Below, piece by piece: positions 17,416-26,717 of a stretch of 64,000 nt of DNA. How positions within the stretch are numbered: the first letter of the stretch is position 1; every line of letters begins with the position of its first letter. The notes under the pieces were generated by a model. The model ran no database searches and was not told where the DNA came from. It saw only the letters and a list, made by a program, of their open reading frames with translations. This stretch comes from Mangrovimonas xylaniphaga (GTDB taxonomy: Bacteria; Bacteroidota; Bacteroidia; Flavobacteriales; Flavobacteriaceae), in contig NZ_LBIP01000013.1 in assembly GCF_001280435.1 (NCBI RefSeq), positions 1,612,001 to 1,676,000 of the forward strand. Direction: 5' to 3'. The position numbers and the translations under genes are program-made.

Positions 17416-18369
17416 ATGACTTTGAGAAATTTATTAAAAATAGTAGTTGTGTTGTTTGCTGTGGGGCAAACCATGGCGCAATATCGGGTGCCATTAGATA
17501 CTAGTTATACCTCTCGAAGTGCCTTTTTGAAAGCTCAAAAAAAATACCCTGAAATTGAATTGGTCACATTGAAAGCCGAGTCTGAAGTGGTTGCGCAAAA
17601 AGATATTGTTTATAAAAGTATTGGTGGGCGAGATCTACATTTGGATGCGTTTTTTAAACCTCAAAAGGAACTGAGGCCGGCAATTATTTTGGTTCATGGT
17701 GGGGGATGGAAATCTGGGAATAAAACCATGCAGCAGCCATTGGCCCAACAATTGGCAGAAAAGGGATGGGTTTGCTTTACAGTTGAATATCGATTGTCGC
17801 TTGAAGCGCCATTCCCGGAAGGCATCAAAGATGTCAAGTCGGCTGTAAAATATGTACGATTTAATGCGGAATCCTTCGGGGTGGATGCTTCCAAGATTGC
17901 TGTTTTGGGGTGTTCTTCGGGGGGGCAAATGGCCTCGTTAATTGCCACTACCAATGGAAATTCAGTATTTGATGACTTGGATGTCCTTTCAGAAATTTCA
18001 TCTAATGTTGAAGCATTAATTAATTTAGATGGGGTTTTGGCTTTTCATCATCCCAAATCAGAGGAAGGCACTTTGTCTTCAGAATGGTTAGGAGGCACTT
18101 ATCAAGAGCGTCCTGAAATCTGGAATCAAGCTTCGGCACTTTCGCATGTCAATGAAAATACGCCGCCTTCACTTTTTATCAAAAGTGACTTTGAGAGATT
18201 TCAAGCGGGAAGAGATGAGTTTGTTGAAATTTTAGAACAAAATGACATATATTATGAGATAAAATCCATACACAATGCACCGCATACCTTTTGGTTGTTT
18301 CAGCCTTGGTTTGATGAGGTGTTGTTAAGTGTGGATCAATTTTTAAAAACCGTGTTTTCCAACAATTAA
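17416..18369 (+). CDS. Secreted alpha/beta hydrolase, probable carbohydrate esterase
   Basis: The ATG at 17416 gives a signal peptide (MTLRNLLKIVVVLFAVGQTMAQ). The 317-residue protein has an alpha/beta-hydrolase fold: oxyanion motif LVHGGGWKSGNK (about residues 95-106), nucleophile motif GCSSGGQMAS (about 159-168), a late Asp in IKSDFERF and His in HNAPHTFW. This resembles the BD-FAE/acetylxylan esterase-like enzymes often found in polysaccharide loci. It probably removes acetyl, methyl or feruloyl groups from pectin side chains or backbone; which one cannot be decided from sequence. It is the first gene of the second pectin operon, 12 bp before the DUF4861 gene. Confidence 0.8.
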   Translation: MTLRNLLKIVVVLFAVGQTMAQYRVPLDTSYTSRSAFLKAQKKYPEIELVTLKAESEVVAQKDIVYKSIGGRDLHLDAFFKPQKELRPAIILVHGGGWKSGNKTMQQPLAQQLAEKGWVCFTVEYRLSLEAPFPEGIKDVKSAVKYVRFNAESFGVDASKIAVLGCSSGGQMASLIATTNGNSVFDDLDVLSEISSNVEALINLDGVLAFHHPKSEEGTLSSEWLGGTYQERPEIWNQASALSHVNENTPPSLFIKSDFERFQAGRDEFVEILEQNDIYYEIKSIHNAPHTFWLFQPWFDEVLLSVDQFLKTVFSNN

Positions 18370-18381
18370 AAATAAAATATT

Positions 18382-19404
18382 ATGACAAGAATAAGTACCA
18401 TGCTCCTTTTGTTGATGATTTTTGGGGTGTCCTGTAAAGATAAATCAGCTTCAAAAGAAGCAGAAGCAACTCAAGAAACCGAAGTGGTAAAAGAGGTAGT
18501 TGAAACGCCTAAAACCTATGCCGAGATTTCTATTGCAGAAGGAGGCCAGTGGATAGATGGTCCTAGAGATCATAAGGAGTATAGTGGCGGAACGTCATTT
18601 AAAAATGTAGCATCCTTAAAAGTTCCTGAACAACATACAGATCATTCTTGGTATATCCGTTATGAAGGTCCAGGTTGGGAAAGCAGTAAAGTGGGATACA
18701 GACTGTATCTGGATTGGAGAAATGCCATTGACATTTTTGGAAAGGTAACCGATGAGATGGTCTTGTCTCAAGTGGGGCAGGATGGTTTCGATTCTTACCA
18801 TGAATTACAGTCTTGGGGAATGGACATCTTAAAGGCCGGGAAATCTATGGGAATAGGTTCTTTGGGGAGATATGATGGTACGGAAGTGCTGCACTTCAAT
18901 GAGGTGGATTCCACCTTTGCCAATGTTGAGAATATGGCAAGCAGGTCTGTGGTAAATGTTGACTATTTTGGATGGAAGACCATGGATGATAAAATCGATT
19001 TAAAATCGCAATTGAGCATTCAGCCTGATAGTAGAATGACTAAACATACTATGACGCCTTCAAAAGCGATTTCGGGAATTTGTACAGGAATTGTAAAGTT
19101 TGATGGAATTGATTTAATACAGAAAGAAAGCGATACTTCAGATTGGGCCTACATTGCTACTTATGGAGAGCAAAGCTTAGTGCCTGATAATTTGGGAATG
19201 GCTGTATTCTATAAAAAGTCAACAGTGGAACAAGTTGTAGAAGGACCTCATGACCACATTGTGGTGTTCAAACCAACAACAGAATTAGTGTCATTTTACT
19301 TCTTAGGTGCTTGGGAAAAAGAAAAAGATGGTATTACTACAAGAGAAGGTTTCTTGACATATTTAGATGGGCTTTTGTTAGAATTAAATAACAATACCTT
19401 GTAA
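18382..19404 (+). CDS. DUF4861 family lipoprotein
   Basis: A 340-residue protein with a lipoprotein signal (LLLLMIFGVSC). The body looks like DUF4861 proteins of Bacteroidota: an acidic segment, then EGGQWIDGPRDHKEYSGG (about residues 53-70) and many aromatic residues in a beta-rich chain (SWYIRYEGPGWESSKVGYRLY). The family recurs in pectin, alginate and ulvan loci, but I know of no established activity. The stop codon overlaps the next start (TAATG), so it is translationally coupled to the cupin gene. Possible roles are lyase product processing or binding. Confidence 0.75.
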   Translation: MTRISTMLLLLMIFGVSCKDKSASKEAEATQETEVVKEVVETPKTYAEISIAEGGQWIDGPRDHKEYSGGTSFKNVASLKVPEQHTDHSWYIRYEGPGWESSKVGYRLYLDWRNAIDIFGKVTDEMVLSQVGQDGFDSYHELQSWGMDILKAGKSMGIGSLGRYDGTEVLHFNEVDSTFANVENMASRSVVNVDYFGWKTMDDKIDLKSQLSIQPDSRMTKHTMTPSKAISGICTGIVKFDGIDLIQKESDTSDWAYIATYGEQSLVPDNLGMAVFYKKSTVEQVVEGPHDHIVVFKPTTELVSFYFLGAWEKEKDGITTREGFLTYLDGLLLELNNNTL

Positions 19405-19820
19405 TGAAACGAGGTGCCCAAATGTTTCTTTTTGGAGGGCTTTTTTTAGGAGTCCAAATGCTTTGTGCGCAAGAAACATCATTCACTATTGAGGATTGTG
19501 TCAATACCTTTTCAAAAGACCAAACAGTTTCTACCAAAGCGGGTTATCAATATTGGTTTGTCGATAAGGATTTCCTAGACGGAAGGACCATTAAAATGAG
19601 TGTGGTGGCACCTGGAAAATCTACCCATGCGCCTCATAAACATGTCGAAGATGAATTCTTTTATGTTCTGGAAGGGACAGCTAAATTTTATTTAGATGGA
19701 AAGGAAGTAGTGGTAGGGGCTAATACCAGTTTGTATTGTCCGTCAAATAGCATGCACGGTATTAGTAATGCCGGAGAAACCGAATTGAAATATTTGGTGA
19801 TTAAAAAATATGAGAAATAA
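19404..19820 (+). CDS. Secreted cupin protein, KdgF-like
   Basis: A 138-residue single-domain cupin after a signal peptide (MKRGAQMFLFGGLFLGVQMLCAQ). The metal-binding motif HAPHKHVEDEFFYVLEG (about residues 73-89) and a second-motif histidine in NSMHGISN (about 118) are intact. In enterobacteria the cupin KdgF speeds ring opening of 4,5-unsaturated galacturonate made by pectate lyases and GH105 enzymes. The neighbouring GH105 gene, 4 bp downstream, makes the same job plausible here, but with export to the periplasm. Function is inferred from context; the cupin fold is certain. Confidence 0.75.
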   Translation: MKRGAQMFLFGGLFLGVQMLCAQETSFTIEDCVNTFSKDQTVSTKAGYQYWFVDKDFLDGRTIKMSVVAPGKSTHAPHKHVEDEFFYVLEGTAKFYLDGKEVVVGANTSLYCPSNSMHGISNAGETELKYLVIKKYEK

Positions 19821-19823
19821 CAA

Positions 19824-21059
19824 ATGAAAAAGTATGTAAAATCAGTTCTTGTTCTCGCCGTTTTAATGGGGGCAATGAGCTGTAAAGAAAATAAAAAGGA
19901 GGTTGTAGCTGCAGAAGAACCTCAAAAAGAAATGACAATTCCTGAGAATTTAAAATGGTCTGAGCGTATGGCCTTGTCCGAAATTGTGCGTTTTCCAGAT
20001 CCTACCAAGCTTGATTTTCGTGATAAGCCAAGATGGAGCTATACCAACGGATTGGTGTTGCAGGCCATGTCTAGGGTTTATGAGCAAAATCATGATGAAC
20101 GCTTGTTTGATTATATCTACGATTATGCCAACAGGATGATTGCCGAAGATGGAACGATTGATACATATAAGCTTAGTAATTATAATTTGGATATGATTAA
20201 ATCTGGAGATGCTGTGTACTATTTGTACAATAAAAAGCAGGAGCCTAGATTTAAAATGGCCATGGATACGCTTCATAAGCAATTGGAAGGGCAGCCCACA
20301 ACTTCAGAGGGAGGCTATTGGCATAAGAAAATATATCCTTACCAAATGTGGTTGGACGGAGTTTTTATGGCAGAGCCTTTTCATGCCAAATACGCTACAA
20401 CATTTATGGATGGTCCCGAAGCGGAAAAAACTTTTGAAAAAATCGTGCTTCAATTTGACTTGATTGAAAAGTATAATAGGGATCCAAAAACTGGACTATA
20501 CTATCATGGTTGGGATGAGAGCAAAGAGCAAAAGTGGGCCGACAAGGAAACTGGTCTGTCCCAAAACTTTTGGTCCCGCGGTATGGGCTGGTATGGCATG
20601 GCTTTAGTGGATGTATTGGATTATTTGCCAGAAACCCACCCGGGAAGAGAGCGAATTATCAAGTACCTAAACCAATACGCCGAGGCTATTGTCAAATATC
20701 AAGACAAAAGCGGTACTTGGTATCAAGTATTGGACATGCCTGAAAGAGAAGGAAACTATTTGGAGGCTACAGGTAGTTGCATGTTCACCTATGCCTTGGC
20801 TAAAGGTGTTAACAAGGGCTATTTGCCAAAATCATATGTAACCTATGCTCAAAAAGGGTTTCAGGGTGTTCTGAACACCTTTGTAACTGTGGAAGCCGAT
20901 GGGATGGTAAATCTTAACAAGTGTTGTGCCGTAGCAGGTTTGGGAGGAAATCCTTATCGTGACGGTACTTTTGAATACTACATTGGAGAAAAAATTAGAG
21001 CTAATGATCCTAAGGGAACCGGACCTTTTATCATGGCCGCTTTGGAGTTGAATCAATAA
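19824..21059 (+). CDS. GH105 unsaturated rhamnogalacturonyl/galacturonyl hydrolase, lipoprotein
   Basis: The 411-residue product has a lipoprotein signal (VLAVLMGAMSC) and an (alpha/alpha)6-barrel of GH105 (YteR/YesR type). YQMWLDGVFMAEPFHAKYA (residues 173-191) holds the presumed catalytic Asp178. FWSRGMGWYGMALVDVLDYL near 250 and ATGSCMFTYALAKGV near 315 are family-conserved. GH105 enzymes release the unsaturated uronic acid from the non-reducing end of oligosaccharides made by pectate or rhamnogalacturonan lyases. It fits exactly downstream of the PL9 and PL10 lyases and upstream of the cupin's likely substrate. Confidence 0.92.
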   Translation: MKKYVKSVLVLAVLMGAMSCKENKKEVVAAEEPQKEMTIPENLKWSERMALSEIVRFPDPTKLDFRDKPRWSYTNGLVLQAMSRVYEQNHDERLFDYIYDYANRMIAEDGTIDTYKLSNYNLDMIKSGDAVYYLYNKKQEPRFKMAMDTLHKQLEGQPTTSEGGYWHKKIYPYQMWLDGVFMAEPFHAKYATTFMDGPEAEKTFEKIVLQFDLIEKYNRDPKTGLYYHGWDESKEQKWADKETGLSQNFWSRGMGWYGMALVDVLDYLPETHPGRERIIKYLNQYAEAIVKYQDKSGTWYQVLDMPEREGNYLEATGSCMFTYALAKGVNKGYLPKSYVTYAQKGFQGVLNTFVTVEADGMVNLNKCCAVAGLGGNPYRDGTFEYYIGEKIRANDPKGTGPFIMAALELNQ

Positions 21060-21081
21060 TCAAAAAGCTTTCCTCAAATTT

Positions 21082-22692
21082 ATGAAACTAGCAATTAGTT
21101 TATTTTTATCCTGCTTATACTTGGGTCTTTCTGCACAAAACTCCACACCATTATCTCAGGTTTGGGTAGCGGACAATGGTGATGGGACCTATAAAAACCC
21201 AATTCTTCATGCCGATTATTCCGATCCTGATGTTGTAAGGGTGGGTGACGATTATTATATGACTTCTTCATCGTTTAATTGTGTACCTGGCTTGCCCATT
21301 TTGCATTCCAAAGATTTGGTGAATTGGGAATTTATCAATTATGCGTTGCCAAAACAACCACCTTATGAGGTGTTTGATAAGCCCCAACATGGAAATGGCG
21401 TTTGGGCGCCCTGCATTCGATATCATGAAGGAGAATTTTACATTTACTATCCCGATCCGGATTATGGCATTTACATGGTGAAGACTAAAGATCCTAAAGC
21501 TAACTGGTCTGAACCTATTTTGGTAAAAGCCGGAAAAGGTTTGATTGATCCTACGCCTCTTTGGGACGATGATGGCCAAGTATATTTAGCCTATGCCTTC
21601 GCAGGAAGTAGGGCAGGGATTAAAAGTCTACTGGTAATTTGCACCATGAATACTGAAGGCACGGTCGCGAATGATGATGAGGTGATGATTATAGACGGAC
21701 ATGAGGAAGAGCCAACAATAGAAGGACCTAAATTCTACAAACATAATGGCTACTACTATATTTTCGCACCTGCCGGAGGAGTGGCAACTGGGTGGCAAAC
21801 TGTGCTGAGGTCTAAGCAAATTTATGGGCCTTACGAAAAGCGCAAGGTTATGGATCAAGGAAAGACTTCTATTAATGGGCCTCATCAAGGAGCTTGGGTG
21901 CAAACGCAGGCAGGAGAAGATTGGTTCATACATTTTCAGGATAAAGGCACTTATGGTAGAATTGTCCATTTACAGCCCATGAAGTGGGTTGATGGCTGGC
22001 CTGTTATTGGGGAGGATAAGGATGGTGACGGTATTGGAGTTCCTGTGACTTCCTATGCAAAACCAAATGTAGGAGCGACCTATTCCAAAGTAACACCCCC
22101 AGATTCTGATGAGTTCAATAATCCTGCTTTAGGATGGCAATGGCAATGGCATGCCAACCCGAAGGTGTATTGGGGTTTTCCAACAAGTATGGGACATTAC
22201 ACCATGTATTGCATGCCCAAAGGAGACGCTCAGAACTTAATGGATGTTCCCAATTTATTACTGCAAAAGTTTCCTTCGGAAGAATTTACGGCAACCACCA
22301 AAATGACTTTCAATACTCGTTTTGATGGTGAGCAAGTTGGGTTTTTGATCATGGGATTGGATTATAGTTATCTTAAGGTGAAACAGCAATCAGGTAAATT
22401 AATGTTGTCTCAGGTAACTTGTATGAATGCCGATAAAAATGGTGTTGAAAAGGAAAACGCTTCAGTGCCATTAAAAAATAATACGTTCTATCTTCAGGTG
22501 AAGGTTGGAAATAATGGTATTTGTGAATTCTTCTATAGTGAAAATGGGAAGAAATTTAAATCGATAGGAACTTCTTTTAAATCTAGAGAAGGGAAATGGA
22601 TAGGAAGCAAAATAGGCTTTTTGGCATTACGCGATGGTGTTATCAACGATGCGGGTAGTGTGGATATTGATTGGATTAGATTTACCGAATAA
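21082..22692 (+). CDS. GH43 glycoside hydrolase with C-terminal beta-sandwich
   Basis: A signal peptide (ISLFLSCLYLGLSAQ) precedes a five-bladed propeller. The GH43 catalytic triad is visible: Asp48 in YSDPDVVRVGDDYYM, Asp156 in LIDPTPLWDDDG and Glu214 in EGPKFY. From about residue 340 (SDEFNNPALGWQWQW) a concanavalin-like C-terminal domain follows, as in beta-xylosidase/arabinofuranosidase subfamilies. It probably trims arabinose, xylose or galactose from pectin side chains in the periplasm; subfamily and substrate are not certain. The stop overlaps the start of the next gene (TAATG). Confidence 0.88.
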   Translation: MKLAISLFLSCLYLGLSAQNSTPLSQVWVADNGDGTYKNPILHADYSDPDVVRVGDDYYMTSSSFNCVPGLPILHSKDLVNWEFINYALPKQPPYEVFDKPQHGNGVWAPCIRYHEGEFYIYYPDPDYGIYMVKTKDPKANWSEPILVKAGKGLIDPTPLWDDDGQVYLAYAFAGSRAGIKSLLVICTMNTEGTVANDDEVMIIDGHEEEPTIEGPKFYKHNGYYYIFAPAGGVATGWQTVLRSKQIYGPYEKRKVMDQGKTSINGPHQGAWVQTQAGEDWFIHFQDKGTYGRIVHLQPMKWVDGWPVIGEDKDGDGIGVPVTSYAKPNVGATYSKVTPPDSDEFNNPALGWQWQWHANPKVYWGFPTSMGHYTMYCMPKGDAQNLMDVPNLLLQKFPSEEFTATTKMTFNTRFDGEQVGFLIMGLDYSYLKVKQQSGKLMLSQVTCMNADKNGVEKENASVPLKNNTFYLQVKVGNNGICEFFYSENGKKFKSIGTSFKSREGKWIGSKIGFLALRDGVINDAGSVDIDWIRFTE

Positions 22693-23876
22693 TGAAGAAA
22701 TCAACGGCAATATTGATGTTATCGTTGTTCCTAGGGTGTAGTTGCTTGTTGTTTCAAGGCTGCAAGTTAGAGTCATCTACCGAACTTCCTTTTTCCGTAA
22801 AATCAGATTTATTTGATTCTTTACAAGTTGCTGATTTGGAGTTGAAAACGCCAAAAGGGATTGAAACTTTTACGGTATTTAAACCGTCCGATAGTACCGA
22901 CCATTTTAGTAACGGCGCTGTTATGAAAGCTTTTAATGGCTACTTGTATTGTCAATGGCAAAGCTCCAAACAAGATGAAGACTCAGAAGATACATGGGTG
23001 GCTTACAGTAGAAGTAAGGATGGTCGTTCTTGGTCTAAGCCAATGGTGTTAGCGGAGACACAGCCCAAGGGCTATAGCACCTCCGGGGGATGGTGGAGAA
23101 ATGGGGATACTTTGGTAGCCTATTTCAATGTTTGGCCATCAAAATTAGTACCCGAAGGAGGTTTTGCCTATTATAAAACGAGTGTGGACGGCATGCATTG
23201 GTCTGATAAAAAGCCGTTGTTAATGAAAGATGGTTCTCCCATGGAAGGCGTATTCGAGCAAGACCCTCTTAGTTTGGAAAATGGACGGATTGTTAATGCA
23301 GCTCATTTTCAACCAGGATTACACGTTGCTCCCATTTTTACGGATGATCCTTCGGGGGTAAGAGGTTGGACTAGGGCCGATTTTTCAAATAGCTCCTCCA
23401 AAAATGATGTGTCTCGGGAAATCGAACCAAGTTGTTTTAGTCAAAACGATCAGACATTGGTGATGGTTTTTAGAGATCAGTTCAGTTCGTTTTTTTCTAT
23501 GGCATCTGTAAGTCATGACCTTGGTGAAACTTGGACGAGTCCAATGTTAACCGAAATGCCAGATTCGCGCTCCAAACAAAGTGCTGGTAATTTGCCAGAT
23601 GGTACAGCTTATTTGGTAAATAATCCTGTACATTCAAAAATAAGGATGCCCCTAGCAATTACTTTGAGTAAAGATGGAAAGTTTTTCGACAGGTCATTTG
23701 TGCTTAGAACAGGAGAGGAAGGTATTCAACCCCTGCGTTACCAAGGAAAATACAAACGATTGGGATATCATTATCCTAAGTCGATGGTGCACGAGGGGTA
23801 TCTTTATGTTTCCTATACTACGAATAAGGAAGATGTAGAATTTACTAGGATTCCATTAGAAAGTTTGAAAGATTAA
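22692..23876 (+). CDS. Sialidase-fold (six-bladed propeller) lipoprotein
   Basis: A 394-residue protein with a lipoprotein signal ending in LFQGC (Cys24). Asp-box-like repeats of the sialidase fold are seen: SKDGRSWSKP, SVDGMHWSDKK, SHDLGETWTSP and a weaker SKDGKFF. Sialic acid is not a pectin component, so true neuraminidase activity is unlikely; propellers of this fold include hydrolases or lyases on other sugars. The gene overlaps GH43 by 1 bp and sits 35 bp before the PL10-CE8 gene, so it belongs to the pectin operon. Its substrate is unknown to me. Confidence 0.7.
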   Translation: MKKSTAILMLSLFLGCSCLLFQGCKLESSTELPFSVKSDLFDSLQVADLELKTPKGIETFTVFKPSDSTDHFSNGAVMKAFNGYLYCQWQSSKQDEDSEDTWVAYSRSKDGRSWSKPMVLAETQPKGYSTSGGWWRNGDTLVAYFNVWPSKLVPEGGFAYYKTSVDGMHWSDKKPLLMKDGSPMEGVFEQDPLSLENGRIVNAAHFQPGLHVAPIFTDDPSGVRGWTRADFSNSSSKNDVSREIEPSCFSQNDQTLVMVFRDQFSSFFSMASVSHDLGETWTSPMLTEMPDSRSKQSAGNLPDGTAYLVNNPVHSKIRMPLAITLSKDGKFFDRSFVLRTGEEGIQPLRYQGKYKRLGYHYPKSMVHEGYLYVSYTTNKEDVEFTRIPLESLKD

Positions 23877-23911
23877 TTAAAAGGAAGACTAGTCTTCAGT
23901 TTTGAATCAAA

Positions 23912-25939
23912 ATGAAATTAACGAAGATATATTATACTTTATTTTTAGTCATAAGTTTAACGGTGAACTTTGGCGTATTGGCTCAAGTGCATGACCAATC
24001 CTGGAGGGCAATAATTTATCAGGAAGAAGGTGGATGGTTTGCTTCGGAAGAAGCCAAGGCAATTGCCGAAAATGTTCTGTTATACCAAAGAGATATTGGA
24101 GGCTGGCCTAAAAATATCCAAATGCATTTGCCTTTGAATTCAAATGAAAAAAAGGAGTTGCAGGAGTTGAAAACTCAGGGCGAAGGCTGTACGACAGATA
24201 ATGGTGCTACGGTTCAGGAAATGCGTTTTCTTTCTAAAATGTATCGTCAAATTCCCGATGAAAGATATAAAGAGGCCTTTCTAAAAGGTTTGGATTATTT
24301 GCTGGCAGCGCAATATGACAACGGAGGCTGGCCTCAGTTTTATCCGCTTAAAAAGGGGTATTATTCACATATCACCTATAATGACGATTCCATGGCCAAT
24401 ATCATGAAGCTGCTTTTGGAGTTAAAAAATAAGTCGGGGTATTATTCCATAGAACCAGATGAAACAACTTTAGTTAAGGTAAATATTGCTTTTGAAAAAG
24501 GCATTGACTGTATATTAAAAACACAGTATGTTCAAAATGGGGTTTTAACGGGATGGTGTGCCCAACATGATGAGACAACTTTTTCGCCTGCTAAGGCAAG
24601 GGCGTATGAATTGCCGTCTTTAAGTGGGAAGGAATCGGCTAACATTGTGTTGCTGTTAATGGCTTTGGAACAGCCTTCTCCTGAAGTAGTAAAGGCTGTA
24701 GATGCGGCTGTGGCTTGGTTTAAAAAGGTAAAGATTGAAGGTTTGCGAGAAGAACGGTTTTATGATGATTCTGGGGAATTAACTGACAAAATAATGGTTC
24801 AGGATCCTAATGTCGAAGTTATTTGGGCGCGCTTTATGGAATTGGACGATAACAGGCCTTTCTTCTGCGATCGTGATGGGATTAAAAAGTACACCATGGC
24901 TGAAATAGGAGCTGAGCGAAGAAATGGTTATGCGTGGTACACCAATGAGCCTAAAGAGGTGTTGAAACGTTACCCAAAATGGAAAGAGAAGTTCGGTAAA
25001 GAAGCGCAAATCATTCATAAAAAACCAATGAATGAACGTTATATGGTGGTAGCCAAAGATGGTTCTGGAGAATATACCAATATTCAAGAGGCTATTAATA
25101 ATACAAAGTCTTTTCCTTATGAACGCATAACCATTTTTGTGAAAAATGGGGTGTATTATGAAAAGGTAAAGGTGCATGAGTGGAATACTAACCTGTCATT
25201 GGTTGGAGAAAGTAAGGAACACACAATTATCACCTACGATGATTATTTTGATAAAATTAATCTTGGAAGAAATTCTACCTTTTTCACTCCTACCATGTTG
25301 GTGGAAGCTAACGATTTTGAAGCTCGGAATTTGACCATTCAAAATACGTCGGGTGATGTTGGGCAGGCTGTCGCTTTATCGGTGTTTTCCGATCGTGTTA
25401 TAATAAATAACTGTAATATCTTGGGGAATCAGGATACTTTGTATGCCTCAGGAATTGGGAAGCAATATTATAAGGACTGTTATATTGATGGGACTACCGA
25501 TTTTATTTTTGGAGGGGCTACGGCACTGTTCGAGAATTGTATAATTCATAGTAAAAAGGATTCCTATATCACGGCTGCATCTACGCCACAAGGAGCAAGT
25601 TTTGGTTATGTGTTTTTAAACTGTAAGTTGACTGCAGAAAAGGGTGTGACAGAAGTGTATTTAGGGCGTCCGTGGCGTATTTATGCGCAAACTGTGTTTT
25701 TGAATTGTGACATGGAAGGGCATATTCTTCCTGAAGGTTGGCATAATTGGTCGAAGCGAGAAGCAGAAAAAAATGCCTTTTATGCCGAATACAATTGTAA
25801 GGGAGAAGGATTCCATCCAGAAAAAAGAGTGATGTGGTCACATCAGTTAAACAATAAAGAAGCAAAGAAATATACGAAAAAGAACATCTTAGGTGAACAT
25901 CCAAAAAGTAATGAACCAGAGTGGTATGAACTATTTTAA
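23912..25939 (+). CDS. Bifunctional pectate lyase (PL10) - pectin methylesterase (CE8)
   Basis: The 675-residue product has a signal peptide (MKLTKIYYTLFLVISLTV...VLAQ) and two catalytic domains. Residues about 28-330 are a PL10 pectate lyase: GGWPKNIQM, TTDNGATVQEMRFLSKMY, YDNGGWPQFYP, HITYNDDSMANIM. Residues about 375-660 are a CE8 pectin methylesterase beta-helix with GNQDTLY (Asp508), DFIFGGA (Asp530) and LGRPW (Arg586). The esterase would remove methyl groups so that the lyase can cleave the resulting polygalacturonate on the spot. No stop or shift lies between the domains. The next gene's start overlaps its end by 14 bp. Confidence 0.93.
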   Translation: MKLTKIYYTLFLVISLTVNFGVLAQVHDQSWRAIIYQEEGGWFASEEAKAIAENVLLYQRDIGGWPKNIQMHLPLNSNEKKELQELKTQGEGCTTDNGATVQEMRFLSKMYRQIPDERYKEAFLKGLDYLLAAQYDNGGWPQFYPLKKGYYSHITYNDDSMANIMKLLLELKNKSGYYSIEPDETTLVKVNIAFEKGIDCILKTQYVQNGVLTGWCAQHDETTFSPAKARAYELPSLSGKESANIVLLLMALEQPSPEVVKAVDAAVAWFKKVKIEGLREERFYDDSGELTDKIMVQDPNVEVIWARFMELDDNRPFFCDRDGIKKYTMAEIGAERRNGYAWYTNEPKEVLKRYPKWKEKFGKEAQIIHKKPMNERYMVVAKDGSGEYTNIQEAINNTKSFPYERITIFVKNGVYYEKVKVHEWNTNLSLVGESKEHTIITYDDYFDKINLGRNSTFFTPTMLVEANDFEARNLTIQNTSGDVGQAVALSVFSDRVIINNCNILGNQDTLYASGIGKQYYKDCYIDGTTDFIFGGATALFENCIIHSKKDSYITAASTPQGASFGYVFLNCKLTAEKGVTEVYLGRPWRIYAQTVFLNCDMEGHILPEGWHNWSKREAEKNAFYAEYNCKGEGFHPEKRVMWSHQLNNKEAKKYTKKNILGEHPKSNEPEWYELF

Positions 25940-26687
25940 AGTATTGTTGCTGCTAATAGTGTTGGCAGGCTGTCAAAAACAAAGAGAACAGGTCGAAGAG
26001 ATTCAAGCTGCTATTACAATTTATGCTGTGGGTGATTCTACAATGGCAAATAAGAAAGATCCAGAAGAAAATCCAGAGCATGGTTGGGTACAAGTGTTGC
26101 CGCCATTTTTCAACGATAAGGTGACTGTGGAAAATCATGCAGTAAACGGACGCAGTACCAGAAGTTTCATTGCTGAAGGGCGTTGGGATTCTGTGGTTGC
26201 CAAATTAAAGCCTAAAGATGTGGTTATTATTCAGTTTGGGCATAATGATCAAAAAGAAAACGATCCAAAAAGATATACCAATCCTCATACGGCATATCGT
26301 CATAATCTAATCAAAATGGTTCAGGAGGCTATCCATAAAGGAGCTAGGCCAATTTTGTGTTCTTCTATTGTAAGAAGGAATTTTAATGAGGAGGGAACTT
26401 TGGTAGATACGCATGGTGCATATCCATTAGAAGTTAGATTGGTTGCTAAAGAATTTGATGTTCCTTTTGTAGATATGCAGTATTTAACAGAGCAAATGGA
26501 AGAGGCTTATGGAGTGGAAGATTCCGAGAAATTGCATCTTCATTTTGAGTCAGGAGAACATCCTTTCTTTCCTGAGGGAAAAGAAGATAATACACATTTA
26601 TCGGCCCTAGGTGCAAATGAAGTGGCGAAACGATTTGTTCAAGCTTTGAAGGATTCAAAGAGTTTTTTGGTAGATTATTTTAAATAG
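25926..26687 (+). CDS. Rhamnogalacturonan acetylesterase, CE12 type (SGNH hydrolase), lipoprotein
   Basis: The ATG at 25926 gives a lipoprotein signal (MNYFKVLLLLIVLAGC); the in-frame GTG at 25893 would extend it into the previous gene with no signal-like sequence. The SGNH blocks are complete: GDST with nucleophile Ser38, the NGRSTRSF glycine block, FGHND, and DNTH with Asp221 and His224. CE12 enzymes deacetylate rhamnogalacturonan I, exposing it to lyases and GH105. It overlaps the PL10-CE8 gene by 14 bp and is translationally coupled. Confidence 0.9.
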   Translation: MNYFKVLLLLIVLAGCQKQREQVEEIQAAITIYAVGDSTMANKKDPEENPEHGWVQVLPPFFNDKVTVENHAVNGRSTRSFIAEGRWDSVVAKLKPKDVVIIQFGHNDQKENDPKRYTNPHTAYRHNLIKMVQEAIHKGARPILCSSIVRRNFNEEGTLVDTHGAYPLEVRLVAKEFDVPFVDMQYLTEQMEEAYGVEDSEKLHLHFESGEHPFFPEGKEDNTHLSALGANEVAKRFVQALKDSKSFLVDYFK

Positions 26688-26717
26688 AATTATAATTTTG
26701 AAATAAAGTTTTAAAAG

